Below are positions 44,503-54,255 of a stretch of 64,000 nucleotides of DNA, piece by piece. Position numbers and translations under genes: made by a program. Numbering within the stretch: the first letter of the stretch is position 1; each line of letters begins with the position of its first letter. Source of the DNA: Aphrocallistes beatrix (taxonomy: Eukaryota; Porifera; Hexactinellida; Sceptrulophora; Aphrocallistidae); the NCBI GenBank assembly GCA_963281255.1, contig OY725501.1, positions 1,093,674 through 1,157,673 of the forward strand. The letters run 5' to 3'. The notes beneath the pieces were generated by a model. It worked only from the letters and a program-made list of their open reading frames with translations. It was not told the origin of the DNA and made no database searches.

Positions 44503-44995
44503 CGTTATATTGATTGGTGATATCGGCTGACGGCCAAACGCCAACATGTGTGGATATATTTACTCGACGCGTTGTCCAGATTATTGCAGTAGAAAGTAAC
44601 CTCTTGCAACAACGACGGCCAGGAACCCTTTTCTAGGTGGCATTCGAGCATCATGCAACGTATCACTTGTTTGACGGAGTTGATATGTCTTTCGGTCGTC
44701 CCATCGGATTCTGGGTGTTTCGGTGTGGTGTGACGTTTAGTTATTCCTAAGTCGTACAGTTCGTGCACCGCTAACCCATCCACATTCTTCCCCTGATCTG
44801 AGAGCATAATATTCGGTACGCTATCTCTACGATAGATCCATCTTTCCATGAATGCGTTAACGATGGACGTGGCGGTCTGATCTTTCAACGGGATTGCTTC
44901 GACGTAATGTGAAAAGAGATCAACTATGAGTATGAAGTACCTGTAGCCGCCATTGCGTCGTGTCGTATTCAGCAGGTTAATAGTAAATTATCCTC
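44503..44995 (-). pseudogene. Ty3/gypsy integrase core fragment
   Basis: A minus-strand frame from about 44990 reads YFILIVDLFSHYVEAIPLKD (first catalytic Asp), then IMLSDQGKNVDG (second Asp), HTTPKHPESDGTTERHINSV (catalytic Glu) and LLQEVTFYCNN. All three catalytic residues are still present. One in-frame stop is seen upstream near 44990 and the C-terminus is lost at the border with copy B. It is a different, more divergent lineage than gypsy B. Confidence 0.85.
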
Positions 44996-45029
44996 TGTTA
45001 TCTATCTGGAAGAAGTGAGGTACTCGCAT

Positions 45030-45185
45030 ACCTTCAGCTGACTTCTTTAAGCGCTCTCACCATAATAAACTTGCTAAAGCAGTCCTGGTCATCTGCAGTT
45101 CTATGCCCAACAAACCCATCTCTAAACTCCTCCATATCACCAGTTCCATGCTCTCCCATAGCCTCGTCTTCCTCGACGTTCATGT
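45030..45185 (-). pseudogene. Possible coding remnant next to the gypsy integrase
   Basis: Minus-strand frame starting MNVEEDEAMGEHGTGDMEEF, unidentified; perhaps another part of the gypsy element, such as gag. Cut at 45185 by a hairpin-ended repeat. Confidence 0.3.
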
Positions 45186-45474
45186 TTAACATATCTCAAA
45201 TATGAGACAATTATCATAAAAAATAATAGTACATCACTCTGTTATGACGTCATCATTACCCGTTGAAAAATTTAAAATTGAAAGATTAGGTGAATTTCTC
45301 TAGTGATATCAGTTATAACAGTCGTCATACGTATTTAGAGATATATGTTATCTACCTTATTAATAATCAATGCGAACCTAGGCACTCAAAGGGCGCCTAG
45401 CGCCTCAAATGGCACCTCCGTCGGACACAAAGTGTCCAACAGCCGCGCAGCACATGCAAGCGAAACACGCTTGT
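45185..45474 (+). repeat. Hairpin-ended repeat, TGACGTCAT type, 5' truncated
   Basis: Starts inside the repeat (TATCTCAAATATGAGACAAT), keeps GTTATGACGTCATCATTACC and ends with CGGACACAAAGTGTCC, then CAGCCGCGCAGCACATGC and ACGCTTGT. Confidence 0.75.
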
Positions 45475-46571
45475 AGTAATATAATCTATAAATTAAATGT
45501 GACCCAAATGTTCTTCCGGTGCTTTGGAATCTAATTACAAATATCAAGATATATTTGTCTAGAGGTTTAATTTTTAAAAACTATCAATTTAGATTTTATT
45601 TGTCTTCATCTTTATTAATTCATTTGAATAGTCCTATATCAGCTTTAATGTTGTCTATCTGCGAAATTGTGTGAGAACAGTTATACTGCATTAGAATGTA
45701 CTAATGTAGGAGCACAGATTAACTTGTTAAGTCATATAGCAAACATACTTTTAGAAACCTGACATGCCCCGACAGGCTCAAAAATAACCTGAAAATCGCA
45801 CCTATACTTTTGGTAATCAGAATTTTATAGTTAATAAAATTAATAAAATCCATTTACACTTAAATCTAGTTTTATTCAAATTTAAAAGATCTACTTTGGT
45901 CATCCGGATCTATATTGAAAAGGTAGAGAAAATAAATTATTTTTGATTATCTACTTTCTACTTCATTGACTTCTTTCAGGCGATTAACTCTCGATTAGAA
46001 ATTAGGGTTGTTGTGATAGGACAATTAGGTGGAGTTTAATTCGACTTAAGTACTTCTACTACTGTAGTGGTTTATGTCAATTTACATGAAAATAGTTCAT
46101 GAGTAGATAAAACCATCAAAATTAGCAAGATGCATCCTTAGGACATCTTAAGTAATTTGAGCCTAGAGGTCCTCTTGAAAATCTTTTGCAAAATATGGTT
46201 ATCACGATTTTAAAGAAGTGACGTCATCGTCCCATTTTAACCAGAACTTTCATTCTTCTAGCTCTCATTCATTATAAGAGGCAGGAGTTTGAAATTTGAA
46301 CCACAAGTGTATGTTAATATTACCAGGATGATGTTACCAATATAAACCACTGATAATGAGTCATTAGATTAATACTTTAAGTCATATTATTCTAGGATTT
46401 TTCTTAATTATTTTGACTCATTTCCTGCATTGAATTGGATATATGCTCTAAATCATCCAATGTAATGTAAAATACTATATGATGCACAATATTGGATTGA
46501 GTGTTGCTCCCTCTCTGTCCCCTTCCATAATCCCTCTCTTTGTCAACTTATATATGTTCAGTGTAGATGTC
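45475..46571. other. Stretch with no recognised feature
   Basis: AT-rich intergenic DNA, no gene or repeat boundary recognised. Confidence 0.4.
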
Positions 46572-46726
46572 CAGGGTCGGCGCCACCGGGGGTGTCCTGG
46601 GTGTCCGGACACCCACTGCCTCCTATTTTATCTAATACAGTGTGTATCCCTTCATAAATGGGTACCCAGCTTCAGAAGAATCCCTCTTTGGACACCCACT
46701 GCCAATAAAACATGGCGCCGGCCATG
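46572..46726. mobile_element. hAT-like MITE, 155 bp
   Basis: Left end CAGGGTCGGCGCCACCGGGG, right end TGGCGCCGGCCATG as its imperfect inverse. GGACACCCACTGCC appears twice inside. The flanks share only ATGTC, so the 8-bp duplication is not clean. Confidence 0.6.
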
Positions 46727-47112
46727 ATGTCCCTACAATGTTATGCCTACGCCATCATGATGAAGCCATAATGATGTAGCAAAAATCTAAATCTCCGATT
46801 TATCGTTAAAGCGTATGTAATACTGGCGAAAAGAACCTCTTACGGAATGGTTGTGTTCCACATTCGTATATACACAACGGACGGAAGTAGAACGCCTTCC
46901 AATATATTATTAGAATGCCCTATAGAAGCTGCACTAAATGCAAAATATAAACAATACCATCAATTAGTTTCTCTGGCAATATATACATCTAGTATGCATT
47001 CAGTAGTTCTAATGTAATTTAAAGTGAATTTGATATTAAAACAGTACCAATATTTAATTACTTCCCTCAAATCGTCACTTTAATTAAAATTATCTTAGTA
47101 ATATATATTTAC
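46727..47112. other. Stretch with no recognised feature
   Basis: No feature seen. Confidence 0.4.
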
Positions 47113-47511
47113 CAGGGTTGGGTTCAAGTACAATTGTACTTAAGTACTTTCGCCATTTTTTTGTTGTACTTAAGTACTTTCCACATTTTTCTAAAGTACT
47201 TGTACTTGTACTTAAGTACTTTCTTGTTGTTTGTGTTAGTGTCCCGTACTACTTCAACATTCAATTAAATAAATGTGTGTACTATTATTTAAACCATTTT
47301 GCACTATTAGTACAAGAGATTTATCATGAGAGCTTGGAAAGTACTTGTACTTAAGTACTTTCGCCATTTTTTCGTTGTACTTGTATTTGTACTTAAGTAC
47401 TTTCCACATTTTTCTAAAGTACTTGTACTTGTACTTAAGTACTTTCGCCATTTTTTTGGTGTACTTGTACTTGTACTTAAGTACTTACAGAAGTACTTGA
47501 ACCCAACCCTG
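47113..47511. mobile_element. hAT MITE with internal GTACTT minisatellite, 399 bp
   Basis: Ends are CAGGGTTGGGTTCAAGTAC and the exact inverse GTACTTGAACCCAACCCTG. ATATTTAC flanks both sides perfectly (47105-47112 and 47512-47519). The interior is an array of units built from GTACTTGTACTTAAGTACTT and a spacer, either TCGCCATTTTTTTG or TCCACATTTTTCTAAA. Open frames crossing it are repeat artefacts. Confidence 0.93.
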
Positions 47512-47896
47512 ATATTTACAAAATTAGGAATATGGAAGATTTCATTTTCCACATTAATAATAATAGTAAAAAATAATAAATATTTAGATAAAATATAAAA
47601 GTTTTTGAAGAATGCAGTGAATAATGTAAAATGGATGATACGTAGTAATGATAAGAGTGACTAATTAAGATATTAATACTAGTATATGCGTATGGTAAAG
47701 TCTTTCCTCAAAACACAAGGATCTCCTTCTAGATTATCAATAAAAAAATAGGGCACCGGTTATTAGGGAAATCCGTTAATATATTACTGACTCTGGGGTA
47801 GTTATAAAATCATACAATTAAATTCCATTGAGAGATTAAAGTCTATAGAGTATATTAAAGATTAATCTTTAAATAGTTATGTTTTCTGAGTAAGGT

Positions 47897-48091
47897 TTAC
47901 ATTTCTACGAAACAAGTAATACCATTTGTTTTGTATCCATTTTCCAATACCTGGTTATCGTATATTAATCCAAATTTTTGAACCGGGTATTTCCTGTGTA
48001 TTTGAGAACCAAGTTTTATCTCAAGTGTATAACATCGATTTAGAAATAATTCATGGCGTCTTGGCAACATTATTAAATCCGTGTTGTTAGA
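47897..48091 (-). CDS. Possible terminal exon of an unidentified minus-strand gene
   Basis: A minus-strand acceptor (GATTAAATGCAG) precedes 48091, and 64 codons follow to a TAA at 47897. The text includes LPRRHELFLNRCYTLEIKLG and VQKFGLIYDNQVLENGYKTN, which looks protein-like rather than random, but I cannot name the family. Upstream exons would lie to the right; none was identified, and the CFAP119-like exon is on the other strand. Chance remains possible. Confidence 0.35.
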   Translation of the reverse strand, partial: SNNTDLIMLPRRHELFLNRCYTLEIKLGSQIHRKYPVQKFGLIYDNQVLENGYKTNGITCFVEM

Positions 48092-48904
48092 CTGCATTTA
48101 ATCCAGTCACGAATTGAGTACAATTATAGAATCTTACACCCACTACCTTTTTTTAAGGTACCATATCATCCATTGTGCGTTAATAGAACTCGATGAAAGA
48201 AGCAAAATGATCCCATAATAACCAAAGTCGGACCAAATTTGAACAAGTTGTAGCCTAAATTTCACTCATAAGCCAAACTCTATAGAAAATGATGTCATAC
48301 AGTAGAAGTCATCTGCACTCATAATAAAACGTACTTTACAATACTTTACGTTGATCTTGCATGAATTCTTCACATGAAATGATAAAACAGACATGTATTT
48401 AACTTTTACCTTACTGTTTTGACTCCGCCATATTCAATGCAAAAATCTTACATGCAACAAGTCGTATCATGTGATTGAAATGGTGCATACAATCTGCAGA
48501 GTTGTGATTTACCTGAACAAAGTAATATCTAAAAATGTTAGCTTGTTGTACGAGTTTTGAATTGTTAGATTACATCTGCATTGATTTCCCAAACTGCTGG
48601 ACAGCCTTCTGAACTTAAGTTTAATCATGCCATACGATCGTATATTTAATTCAGATTCAGAATGGATGTAAAGGTAAGAATAACCTCCCGCCAAGAAAAT
48701 GAGGATACCATAAATTATAGGAGATGGAGATTTTGCCAAAAGATATATTTGTAAGTTGTTGCTCTATATTGGGATTTTGGCAACCCAAAGATCCCCTTCG
48801 GCTAAGACGGCTCTTTGGAAACTTTCAAACTACTCATTTTATCGTGTACTGGGGGGTAACGCTGTTTCCTTGCTTTAAACGTGGGGGAAAACAAGGGCAC
48901 TTCT
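48092..48904. other. Stretch with no firm feature
   Basis: A plus-strand piece at 48724-48750 (MEILPKDIF then GTAAGT) looks like a tiny first exon, but its phase does not fit the CFAP119-like exon. Confidence 0.3.
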
Positions 48905-48944
48905 GTAAGAGATAACCTTAATTTAAATTAAGGTTATCTCTTAC
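48905..48944. repeat. Perfect 40-bp palindrome
   Basis: GTAAGAGATAACCTTAATTT followed directly by its exact reverse complement, no spacer. The right half is the internal part of the family-B MITE whose 3' part follows to 49036. Confidence 0.9.
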
Positions 48945-49036
48945 CAATTAAATACCTTGACTCGCTAAATAAATCAGTATTATAACTATTTGTATGGGGA
49001 ATTATGGGATGTATGAATAATTTTGTTCAGGCAGTG
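48925..49036. mobile_element. Tc1-type MITE (family B), right part only
   Basis: Matches the last 110 bp of 25807-26239 and 53700-54159 almost exactly, ending TTTTGTTCAGGCAGTG before TA. Confidence 0.75.
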
Positions 49037-49879
49037 TACATGTATTATTATTATTATAATATATGTTGAGAATATGAATTTGCTGTAGTCTTGGAAGATT
49101 GAATACCACTTAAATCAATGAATCTTCTATTTCTTGCTACATACTCCCATATTTTGCCAAAATCTTAAAAAATCAATTTTACAAAGGATGAATCTTTAGT
49201 TACAAAGGTCGTATACTAAAAACTCGACGGTTTGGGAAAGATCTCGTCACGTAGAACAAAATGATAGAGACAGATTTTCGATATTCTACTTTAGAAAAAA
49301 CGTTAAATTATTTTTCCTCACAAAAATCTGCTTTTAAAAAAGCTGGGGGGTGTAAGATTCTATAATTGTACCAAACTTTTATTCTTGACCGAATATAGTA
49401 TAGGCAGGTTCGAAGTTACACTTAATCGCTTTTAACTCGAAAAGTATTCATCCTAGATCATAAATAATCGCACCAGTGTAAAGAATAGAGTGGATTTATC
49501 TTATTATTAAATTTAAAAAATTATTCTTAAAAAATATATACTTCAAACCTCTTCTTTACACTAGTGTACTTATTTTTGAACTAGGACGTATACTTTTCGA
49601 GTTATAAGCGATTAAGTGTGACTTCGAATCCGCCGCTGAGATAACACTCGTGTTCAATAATTGGCTACTGGACACATCCTCCAGCTAGTTTCAGTACTGG
49701 ACACAATGAGTGTATAATCTTATCGTTGTTCCAAATATAATATAGGGAGTCAACTGCATTGTAAAATCAACTTACTCACTCTATTATCCATGGTTTAAGA
49801 ATGGTGTACAGTGTGTACATGCCCTTGTGTTTTCAAATGTTTCAGTAGTTATTAATGAATTTTTATTGTTTTTTCACAG
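49037..49879. other. Region upstream of the CFAP119-like exon
   Basis: Contains an imperfect inverted repeat, about 49410-49460 against 49565-49620 (TACACTTAATCGCTTTTAAC and GCGATTAAGTGTGACTTCG). It ends in a good acceptor, TTGTTTTTTCACAG, at 49879. Confidence 0.45.
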
Positions 49880-50694
49880 ATATTATTTATTTAATGTTTT
49901 CAAATTTTGCAATATTGGTATGGAAGAACCTCAGTAGAGAGGAGATAACGCAGATTTTGAAGATTGGTAGGGATATTTCATTGGGACTTTTAGATCAGAC
50001 ATATTTAAAAAGTTATATTGGTCGAGTTTTCCAGATAATTAGTAGTAAAAGCAAAAAAGATATTATTTTGCTAGATCTATATTATTATGTTATTAGATAC
50101 TCACTTGATCAAGACTATTCCCCAGAACAAATTTCTGTCCTAATGTCTATTTTCCAGCAAATTTATTATTTAACAATTTCTACTCCATTTGACAATAAAC
50201 CTGAAGTTAAAGCCTTCCTTAATCAATTATTAATGGTACATTCTATAAGCCATAAACCGTTTTCTATTGCTCTATTTTCAATTACACAAAATATTGATAT
50301 ATTTAAATATTTTTCCTTGACTTATTTTGCTCATTTTGATATGTACAAATACATATTTACTAGTAAACCAGTTTTAGAACTTGTTTTACTGAACATCACT
50401 ACTCCGCAAAATCTGGCTAACATCGAAACGAAAGATCAACCTGAAAAAATCTGCACCAATCCTCATGCTCAGCAGACCTTGTTATACGAAAGAAATCTAC
50501 CTCAAGAAATCGATATCAAAAATATGGCATTAATTGCCTCTGATGATAGTAATATAATTAAATTTTTTTCTTCTGAGATGAAGGCAAAAATGATAGATGT
50601 GAAATATAAGTTTATAGAAGAAATAGAAAATATGGACGATATAATTAACAAAAAATTGACTTCTTTGGAGACATCATTGCAATTGCCGCTTTGA
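49880..50694 (+). CDS. CFAP119: CFAP119/CCDC189-like ciliary protein, main coding exon
   Basis: About 270 codons uninterrupted to TGA at 50692-50694. Landmarks are ILVWKNLSREEITQILKIG near the start, then ILLDLYYYVIRYSLDQDYSP, EQISVLMSIFQQIYYLTIST, PFDNKPEVKAFLNQLLMVHS and HKPFSIALFSITQ. Next is YFSLTYFAHFDMYKYIFTSK, then a polar, helix-prone tail ending LTSLETSLQLPL. The order W.DL...E, ILLD.Y.Y...., E..S....I, TPF.N......F...L..H....PPFSI..F, YF.HF..YKY.F is what I know of CFAP119 (formerly CCDC189/C16orf93), a protein of motile cilia and sperm flagella. An acceptor at 49879 suggests upstream exons; alternatively translation starts at Met 49894. I could not find a matching upstream exon. 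Identity is from recalled family pattern, not a search. Confidence 0.65.
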
Positions 50695-51219
50695 AACATA
50701 GATTCTTAAAAAACGTAGTTATTAGGCTCATTTTTTTCTCATTATTTAGGTTATGATACCATAGGGTGTGATTTTAACTTTAATTAGTTAATAAGTTATC
50801 AATATTTAGATATAAATAGGAACTTGACTAACTAATAGTGCAAGTATCCATTATATGTATTCCAGCTAATTTTGTATTCCGTTAAAAAGCTAGCTTTATT
50901 AAATCTGGTTTGTTAAGATTAAGTGCCTTTTGCCCAGTCTCCATTTGATCTAAAAGTTCAATTTCAAAATGGGAGCTACCTATTTAGATGAAATGGGAAG
51001 ATTCATTACTTCAAATAATTTTGAACCAAGTTTATGTCTTGAAATTAATGATCATATAATTTATCAGCTATTTGAGGGTTCATAAGATATATAAGTTCCT
51101 AGCAACGTAATAACATTTGAATTCATTTTATTCCTTCCTCAAATTTAGGTTCCACCGTATCAAGTGAGTACTTTTTGATCCTTATCAATCTGATTATGTA
51201 TATTATATTGCACAAATAC
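50695..51219. other. Downstream of the CFAP119-like gene
   Basis: No clear AATAAA. A 39-codon frame from 50971 (MGATYLDEMGRFITSNNFEP) is unidentified. Confidence 0.4.
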
Positions 51220-51221
51220 TA

Positions 51222-52548
51222 GGGCATTCAAAAAGTCTTGCGGGTCATATCACAAAAGTAAGTGTATACACTATAGAGACTAATGTAGTAGATTTTTTAT
51301 TCAAAGTAATCCCCTCCTACTGACACACACTTTCTCAATATTTCAACCCACTGAAAAAACATTTTCTGTACTCTTCTTCGGGGATGGATTTGAAGTACTG
51401 GTATAAAGCAGTTCCGAGTGCTTGTCTCGTGTCAAATTCTTTACCCTGGAGATAGATTTTCAACTTTGGAAAGAGCCAAAAATCACAGGGAGCTAGGTCT
51501 GGTGAGTATGGAGGGTGAGGAAGTAATTCTATCCTTTCGGATTCCAAAAAATTCTTGGTAAGCTTGGCTGTGTGGGAACTGGCATTATCAATCAATAATT
51601 TAATACCTCTCATTCCAGCCTTTGGACGAGCATCATTTACATTTTTAATCAAGTTTGGTAGGATTTTCTGAGTCAAATAGGTCGCATTGATTGATTTACC
51701 ACTCTCAGAAGGTAATTGTAATACAATACCGCCACTGTTGAAGAAAATTGTATACATTACCTTCGGGTTTCTGAAATCGGGCCTGGGAACTTGTGCCGGT
51801 TTTTCATCTCCTTTCACCCACGATCGCATTTTATACTTGCTATATGGAGTGGAAAACGGTACCCAAGTCTCATCACCAGTTATAATTTCTGATAGGCGCC
51901 TAGAATCACACTTATCATATGTTTCCAAGAGCTTCTTGGCTGTATTCATTCGGGTGAGCCTTTGTTTCTCACTCAGAATATGTGGGACCCATTTGCCACA
52001 AATCGATCGGTAGCCAAGACGAATTGTCAGAATTGAATGAATTGCTCCCGATGACATCTCCATACTATGTACTATCTGATCGACGGTTAAAAACCTGTCT
52101 TCCATCACCATTCTCCCAATTATTGCTATATTGTCTGGAGTGCTGACGGATATCGGTCTCCCTGAGCGATGTAAATCTGCCACATCAGTATCTCCAGACC
52201 TAAATCGTGCAGCCCATCGCTCAATGGTGGATCTGGAAGGACAATCCATGCCTAGTATCTCTTGCAACTCATTGTGAATCAGTACGCACTGGATATTGAG
52301 TTTTGTACGAAATTCAATATACGCTCTCCATTTCAAATTGAAACTATCATCTTTAGAAGCCATTTTCTACAAGTATGCTGAAATAGGTGTGATGTGAAAA
52401 GCTAGAAAATTCTGAGTTTTTATTCAATCAGTCTATAATTTGGAACATTTAACGATAAGATTTAAGGTTAAATTATATATGAAGGTTGAGAACTTTAAAG
52501 CGAAAATAATTGAAATACAACTCAATCCGCAAGACTTATTGAATGACC
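51222..52548 (-). mobile_element. Complete mariner transposon, 1327 bp
   Basis: Left end GGGCATTCAAAAAGTCTTGC, right end the inverse of GGTCATTCAATAAGTCTTGC, with TA at 51220-51221 and 52549-52550. Termini match over about 22 bp with two mismatches. It encloses one uninterrupted transposase gene on the minus strand. Length, TA duplications and gene size are all those of an autonomous mariner. Confidence 0.95.
51335..52363 (-). CDS. Mariner transposase, apparently intact (342 aa)
   Basis: Cuts and pastes the surrounding element at TA sites. The Met at 52363 gives MASKDDSFNLKWRAYIEFRT and a full-length protein, close to the usual 340-350 residues. An N-terminal helix-turn-helix pair occupies about residues 1-110 (IERWAARFRSGDTDVADLHR, RSGRPISVS hinge). 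The catalytic triad is D in ITGDETW, D in LLIDNASSH and D in YSPDLAPCDFW, with exactly 34 residues between the last two (DD34D). The WVPHILSEKQ-type linker motif (WVPH.L) and the YSPDL(A)P box are both intact. No stop or frameshift is present, unlike every other transposase in the window. Confidence 0.96.
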   Translation of the reverse strand: MASKDDSFNLKWRAYIEFRTKLNIQCVLIHNELQEILGMDCPSRSTIERWAARFRSGDTDVADLHRSGRPISVSTPDNIAIIGRMVMEDRFLTVDQIVHSMEMSSGAIHSILTIRLGYRSICGKWVPHILSEKQRLTRMNTAKKLLETYDKCDSRRLSEIITGDETWVPFSTPYSKYKMRSWVKGDEKPAQVPRPDFRNPKVMYTIFFNSGGIVLQLPSESGKSINATYLTQKILPNLIKNVNDARPKAGMRGIKLLIDNASSHTAKLTKNFLESERIELLPHPPYSPDLAPCDFWLFPKLKIYLQGKEFDTRQALGTALYQYFKSIPEEEYRKCFFSGLKY

Positions 52549-52550
52549 TA

Positions 52551-53054
52551 GTAATTGTAAAGCTGTATGCATAGTAATCAGTGAAAGACAAGTGACCGCT
52601 ATATAGAGTGGCCGTTATATTATTTTCTACTTTAATTATTTTCATTGAACACTGGAACATTTCCAAATTAGAGAGTTACATATTCTAATTATATCTAAAG
52701 GACATATTCCATAATTTGAAATTGTTAAAGTGATGTTGAGACAAAAATTATAAAATAGTTTATACAGCCTTAGTAACTAGAGATTATATACCGGATTTGA
52801 GAATTCTTATTCAAAACAAAGTTAATCAATTTGTGACCGTTTTCATATGTGATTTAGATAATACATAGTTGGATATAATGGTATTCACAATGTAAATACT
52901 TTCAAGGAAAGATTACTTTTGCTTCAAGTATTTTTTCTAAATAAATAACTGTACTTTAATATTTATTCTATCTTTTTGTATTTATATCTCGACATTTTCT
53001 ATTTTCTCCTTAAGTCTTCAACTGAATAATCATTCAAATTCATGTCAGGCTTTT
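52551..53054. other. Stretch with no recognised feature
   Basis: AT-rich, nothing seen. Confidence 0.4.
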
Positions 53055-53143
53055 CTTTTCGAAAAGCGAGCTTCGCTTAGTTGCACTGCCCTGCTGGCGG
53101 ACACTATGTCCCCCACTGAGACGTACTTTGGACGCCTAGACTC
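53055..53143 (-). repeat. Hairpin-ended repeat, terminus only, diverged
   Basis: AAAAGCGAGCTTCGCTTAGT and GCTGGCGGACACTATGTCCC are the inverted terminus of the family. The rest of the copy is missing; it abuts gypsy A. Confidence 0.6.
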
Positions 53144-53495
53144 TTCAATGGCGTGGAAAATCCTCTGTTGAGCGATTCGTTCCATTTCCATGGGCTACTA
53201 ATAATCGGATCCGGGGATTCCATAGAAAAACTAGTATCTTCCCCCATACTATGAGACGAAATTTCAAATTCTCTAGAAGAACTATCGACTGAATTGTCCA
53301 AGGCTTCTTGTATGCTCCCTTCGTATTCTCTTTCTTCCAAAGTGTTTTCATAACTTCCCTCAGTTACCCTGAGTATGCTTCCCCTCCTAACTTCTGGTGT
53401 ACACATACTTTAATCTCGTACAGGAATTCTACCTATCACCCTTTCATTTCTCTCGAATGGTTCACTGCCCAATTTGTAATTTGAATCATCTAGCT

Positions 53496-54255
53496 CAGGG
53501 GTGCTCAAACTTTTAAATCTACGGGACACTTTAAAAATTAGGCTCCGCCTTACGGGCCACAAATCATAGATCGCCTCTGGCTTTAGTTTAATCAATTTTC
53601 AAGCTATACATTTGTAGCGTATCTAATAATTTCTATATGGTGTTTAGAAAAAACTATTATTATCTGTGACGATTGAAGCACATCAATCTACTGTTTATAC
53701 ACTGCCTGAACAAAATTATTCGTCCACCTCATAATTCCTCATACAAATAGTTAGCGAGTCAAGGTATTTAATTGGTAAGAGATATGCTTAATTTAACTTC
53801 AAATTCGAATTCTCTATATTCTAATTACTCACTCTTAATCTTTCAACTTGTTTACACTCCCACAAGGTTAAAAATTTTCAAACTGTGCTACTTCATACCA
53901 TCAATGCCATCATATACAATGGTGATCACTCGCGACATGTGGCATAGGAAAGCAAATGGTGAAAATACTTATTCTTGAGGAAGAGTAATTAATTTGAAAA
54001 CTTATAAAGTGAGTAATTTGAACGTGGAGAATTCGAATTTGAAGTCAAATTAAGTGTATCTCTCACAAATTAAATATTCTTGAAACGCTAAATAAATCAG
54101 TATTATAACTATTTGTATGGGGAATTATGGAGTGTACGAATACTTTTGTTCAGGTAGTGTATATGAATGATGAAAACAAGCGAATTATCCGCGGGCCACA
54201 GCGAATGGTCTCGCGGGCCACATGTGGCCCGCGGGCCATAGTTTGAGCACCCTTG
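53496..54255. mobile_element. hAT MITE (760 bp with nested MITE), perfect 8-bp duplication
   Basis: Ends CAGGGGTGCTCAAACTTT and the inverse AGTTTGAGCACCCTTG; ATCTAGCT on both sides (53488-53495 and 54256-54263). CGGGCCAC words mark both arms. A Tc1-type MITE is nested at 53700-54159, so the hAT copy itself is about 300 bp. Confidence 0.93.
53700..54159. mobile_element. Tc1-type MITE (family B), complete, 460 bp
   Basis: Ends CACTGCCTGAACAAAATTAT and the inverse of it (TACTTTTGTTCAGGTAGTG), with TA on both sides. The halves are extended inverted repeats (GCGAGTCAAGGTATTTAATT against the block near 54055-54090). This is the reference copy for the family; partial copies are at 25807-26239 and 48925-49036. 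Confidence 0.9.

Noticed and set aside
47118-47598. Several overlapping open frames with YLSTSTST or VLKYFRHF repeats
   Set aside because: They are the GTACTT minisatellite inside a hAT MITE read in different frames.
48724-48750. Possible first exon (MEILPKDIF then GTAAGT) for the CFAP119-like gene
   Set aside because: Joining it to the acceptor at 49879 puts the main exon out of frame.
50971-51087. Small frame MGATYLDEMGRFITSNNFEP after the CFAP119-like gene
   Set aside because: No splice evidence, no recognised family, and short enough to be chance.
51149-51163. A 15-bp microexon (VPPYQ) between TTTAG and GTGAGT
   Set aside because: Good splice-like signals, but no partner exon in phase and no homology; too short to support.
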